NCBI GenBank assembly: GCA_964517355.1
Contig: CAZFCK010000211.1
Span: 1-8,533, forward strand
Source: CAZFCK01 sp964517355
GTDB lineage: Bacteria; Desulfobacterota; Desulfovibrionia; Desulfovibrionales; Desulfovibrionaceae
Reading direction: 5' to 3'
Length of the DNA stretch: 8,533 nucleotides
Within the stretch, counting starts at the first letter, position 1. Every line of letters starts with the position of its first letter. Positions 6,966 to 8,533 of the stretch are shown one piece after another. Below the pieces are notes generated by a model. The model did no database searches. It had not been told where the DNA came from and was given only the letters and a program-made list of their open reading frames with translations. The translations under genes were made by a program, and so were the position numbers.

Positions 6966-8195
6966 GTGGATACAAAACTCTATATCGCCATGGTGGGGCT
7001 GCCCGCGCGGGGCAAGTCCATGGTAAGCAGAAAGATCAAGGAAAATCTGGAAAAGGAGGGCGTGCATATCCAGGTGTTCAACAATGGCGATGTGCGCCGG
7101 CGCCTGCTCCCGGAAAATACTTCCCACGCAGATTTTTACGACCCCCACAATCAGGAATGCGCCATGCTGCGCGAAGAGATAGCCCTGGTCAATATCTATG
7201 AGGCCAAAAACTATCTTCAGGGGAGCGGAGACATCGCCATTCTCGATGCGACGAACGTTTCCCGCGCGCGCCGCAACAAGTTGCGGTGCCACCTCACCGA
7301 CCACCCCTTGCTTTTTATCGAATGCCTGAACACGGACAACGACCTTGTGGCCGCCAGCATAGTACGCAAGTCAAAATTGCCCGAATTTTCACATCTTTCT
7401 CCGGAAGAAGCCTATAGGAGCCTGGAAGACCGCATCGCGTTCTATGAGTCCAATTATGAGCCGTTGGAAGATGGATATGACTATATAATACTGGATTCTT
7501 TAAATAACAAAATCGTCAAAGAGCAGGTGCGCGCCGTATTGCCGTATTATCCGCGCATCAGGGATATCATCGTTTCGGATTGGGTGAAAAGCCTGTTTCT
7601 GGTGCGTCACGGCCAAAGCATGGACAACGTCGCCATGCATCTCGGCGGAGATTCAGGCCTCACCGAAAAAGGGCGGGCTCAGTCCGAGGCCTTGGCCAGA
7701 CATTTTCTGGGTACGCACATTCCCTATCTCTTCCGTAGCACCAAGCGGCGTACGCAAGAAATGGCGCAACCGCTGCTCGCATCGCGTGGCGACTGTTGCG
7801 AGGTGGTGCTTCCCGAGTTCGACGAGATCGACGCCGGCATTTGTGAAGGCATGACGTATCAGGATATTCAGAAGAAGATGCCGGAAGAATACGCGGCGCG
7901 CTCCAGAGACAAGTACAACTATGTCTATCCCCAGGGCGAGGGTTACGTGACCCTGCGCGAGCGCGTGCATCGAGGCCTTAAGAAGGCGCTTTATCTCAGC
8001 GGCAACGCGGAAAACATCATGGTTATCGGGCATCAGGCCGTCAACCGCATGATCCTCTCCCATTTTTTGTTTCGCCGCACGGAGGACGTGCCCTATATCT
8101 ACATCCCGCAGGATCAGTATTTCCACATCGTTTCCACGCAAACGAAAAAAGTGTTTCAGCTCGAGCCGTTTTCAGCTTGGCGGCAGCTTGCGTGA
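6966..8195 (+). CDS. bifunctional 6-phosphofructo-2-kinase/fructose-2,6-bisphosphatase
   Basis: This is a 409-residue protein. The N-terminal kinase domain (about 4-205) would make fructose-2,6-bisphosphate from fructose-6-phosphate and ATP. The C-terminal histidine-phosphatase domain (about 208-400) would hydrolyse it. Kinase features are the family-specific Walker A GLPARGKS (11-18), VFNNGDVRRR (37-46), R69 and the second acidic motif LDATN (93-97). Phosphatase features are R214-H215-G216 with N221, GGDSGLTEKG (227-236), R262, E287 in EIDAG, Y298, R312, K316, and H356-Q357 with R361. From my recall of the rat liver enzyme these match R257/H258, N264, R307, E327, Y338, R352, K356, H392/Q393 and R397. 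One clear change is RHGQS where the animal enzyme has RHGES. The protein lacks the N- and C-terminal regulatory extensions of the roughly 470-residue animal isoforms. GTG 6966 is preferred because of its ribosome site; the alternative GTG 6882 gives 437 residues. A terminator follows at 8218-8257. Plain phosphoglycerate mutase is unlikely given the kinase domain. Confidence 0.92.
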   Translation: MDTKLYIAMVGLPARGKSMVSRKIKENLEKEGVHIQVFNNGDVRRRLLPENTSHADFYDPHNQECAMLREEIALVNIYEAKNYLQGSGDIAILDATNVSRARRNKLRCHLTDHPLLFIECLNTDNDLVAASIVRKSKLPEFSHLSPEEAYRSLEDRIAFYESNYEPLEDGYDYIILDSLNNKIVKEQVRAVLPYYPRIRDIIVSDWVKSLFLVRHGQSMDNVAMHLGGDSGLTEKGRAQSEALARHFLGTHIPYLFRSTKRRTQEMAQPLLASRGDCCEVVLPEFDEIDAGICEGMTYQDIQKKMPEEYAARSRDKYNYVYPQGEGYVTLRERVHRGLKKALYLSGNAENIMVIGHQAVNRMILSHFLFRRTEDVPYIYIPQDQYFHIVSTQTKKVFQLEPFSAWRQLA

Positions 8196-8217
8196 GAAGG
8201 TCTTCGACGCGGAAAGA

Positions 8218-8257
8218 GCCTGACCCCGGAGAAGGGGCAAGGCGTTTTTGTCTTTTT
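8218..8257 (+). terminator. intrinsic terminator after the PFK-2/FBPase-2 gene
   Basis: GCCT-GA-CCCC (8218-8227) faces GGGG-CA-AGGC (8234-8243). This gives two 4-bp GC-rich stems separated by a 2x2 internal loop and closed by GGAGAA. TTTTT (8245-8249) and a second TTTTT (8253-8257) follow. It starts 22 bases after the stop codon, a typical distance. Confidence 0.7.
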
Positions 8258-8295
8258 CCGGACGGCCGGGGCAAGATGACTGAGGGAAGGGGTAT

Positions 8296-8341
8296 TTGGG
8301 GGCTTCGCCCCAAGCCCCACCGGAGGGGCGCCCCCGGGACC
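8296..8341 (+). repeat. GC-rich REP-like extragenic palindromic block
   Basis: Several overlapping GC stems lie here. GGGGCTT (8299-8305) pairs perfectly with AAGCCCC (8312-8318). The same bases can fold as GGGGC-TTC-GCCCC (8299-8311). The 10-base palindrome GGGGCGCCCC follows at 8325-8334. This composition is typical of repetitive extragenic palindromes that follow genes in high-GC bacteria. Only one copy is in the window, so repetition in the genome is not shown. Confidence 0.4.
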
Positions 8342-8395
8342 CGCGGTTATCGTATGTAATGCCATTTCCCATTTCTAGAGTAAGTTATGAAAATT

Positions 8396-8443
8396 TTCGG
8401 GGGGAGACCTTTCTATAGAAAGGTCTCCCCCCGAAGGCTTTTT
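8396..8443 (+). terminator. perfect 40-base palindrome followed by T5, terminator-like
   Basis: Bases 8396-8415 and 8416-8435 are exact reverse complements. The arm contains a G6 run and AGACCTTTC, meeting at a central TATA. GGC and five T (8439-8443) follow on the plus strand, and AAAATTTT (8390-8397) at the left edge supplies T on the minus strand. It could therefore be a bidirectional terminator between the gene on the left and an unseen gene beyond the right edge. CCGAA (8431-8435) can also pair with TTCGG (8442-8446). Other possibilities are a protein-binding palindrome or a mobile-element relic. Confidence 0.55.
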
Positions 8444-8484
8444 CGGAGTATAGAAAATAACTACGACTTTCGGACTATAAAAAG
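8441..8484 (+). repeat. imperfect direct repeat, 17 bases, two copies
   Basis: TTTCGGAGTATAGAAAA (8441-8457) and TTTCGGACTATAAAAAG (8468-8484) agree at 14 of 17 positions, with starts 27 bases apart. The spacing is not quite a whole number of helical turns. They could be paired regulator sites or a duplicated fragment; the role is unknown. Confidence 0.5.
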
Positions 8485-8512
8485 GAATAAAGTCGCGGGC
8501 TTTCGCGCCCGC
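8464..8512 (+). repeat. two adjacent inverted repeats at the right edge
   Basis: CGACTTT (8464-8470) pairs with AAAGTCG (8489-8495) across an 18-base loop. It is immediately followed by GCGGGC (8495-8500) pairing with GCCCGC (8507-8512) across a 6-base loop. They may belong to a leader or small RNA continuing past the window. I see no gene start in this stretch. Confidence 0.4.
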
Positions 8513-8533
8513 ACGACGACCAGGGGAGGCCCC

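Noticed and set aside
8041..8372. Several 66-90-codon minus-strand frames near the right end
   Set aside because: They run through the terminator and the GC-rich palindromic block, or oppose the end of the PFK-2/FBPase-2 gene, and their products are Pro/Gly/Arg-rich artefacts.
8296..8512. CRISPR array
   Set aside because: The repeats are few, imperfect and differently spaced, with no regular repeat-spacer pattern.

Overview
The window looks like chromosomal DNA of a moderately GC-rich Gram-negative bacterium. My best guess is a sulfate reducer of the Desulfovibrionaceae type, because a PAS/GGDEF/EAL protein, a Zn-finger UvrA and a eukaryote-type PFK-2/FBPase-2 occur together. This assignment is an inference from gene content and base composition, and no marker here settles it.

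Layout, left to right. (1) A tRNA-Leu(CAA) gene lies on the minus strand (59-145) with an encoded CCA end and a strong sigma70-type promoter at 162-191. (2) Divergent from it, on the plus strand, is a small polytopic membrane protein of the DUF554 (YqgA/YdfK) family (385-1065), followed by an intrinsic terminator. (3) Next is a complete uvrA (1140-3893), the damage-recognition ATPase of nucleotide excision repair. (4) A 588-base gap without a convincing gene holds AT-richer DNA with several short repeats. (5) A 729-residue PAS-PAS-GGDEF-EAL protein (4482-6671) has a degenerate cyclase domain and an intact phosphodiesterase domain, so it is probably a sensory c-di-GMP phosphodiesterase. (6) A 294-base gap, rich in potential hairpins, leads into (7) a 409-residue bifunctional 6-phosphofructo-2-kinase/fructose-2,6-bisphosphatase (6966-8195), a family best known from eukaryotes. 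(8) The last 338 bases hold an intrinsic terminator, a GC-rich REP-like block, a perfect 40-base palindrome and further short repeats, but no gene I can support.

All four protein genes point the same way, but the gaps and the terminator-like hairpins between them suggest separate transcription units rather than an operon. No shared pathway links them. The most notable item is the bacterial PFK-2/FBPase-2 with nearly the full set of known fructose-2,6-bisphosphatase residues and a potentially structured leader. It implies that this organism may make and degrade fructose-2,6-bisphosphate as a regulator of sugar metabolism.
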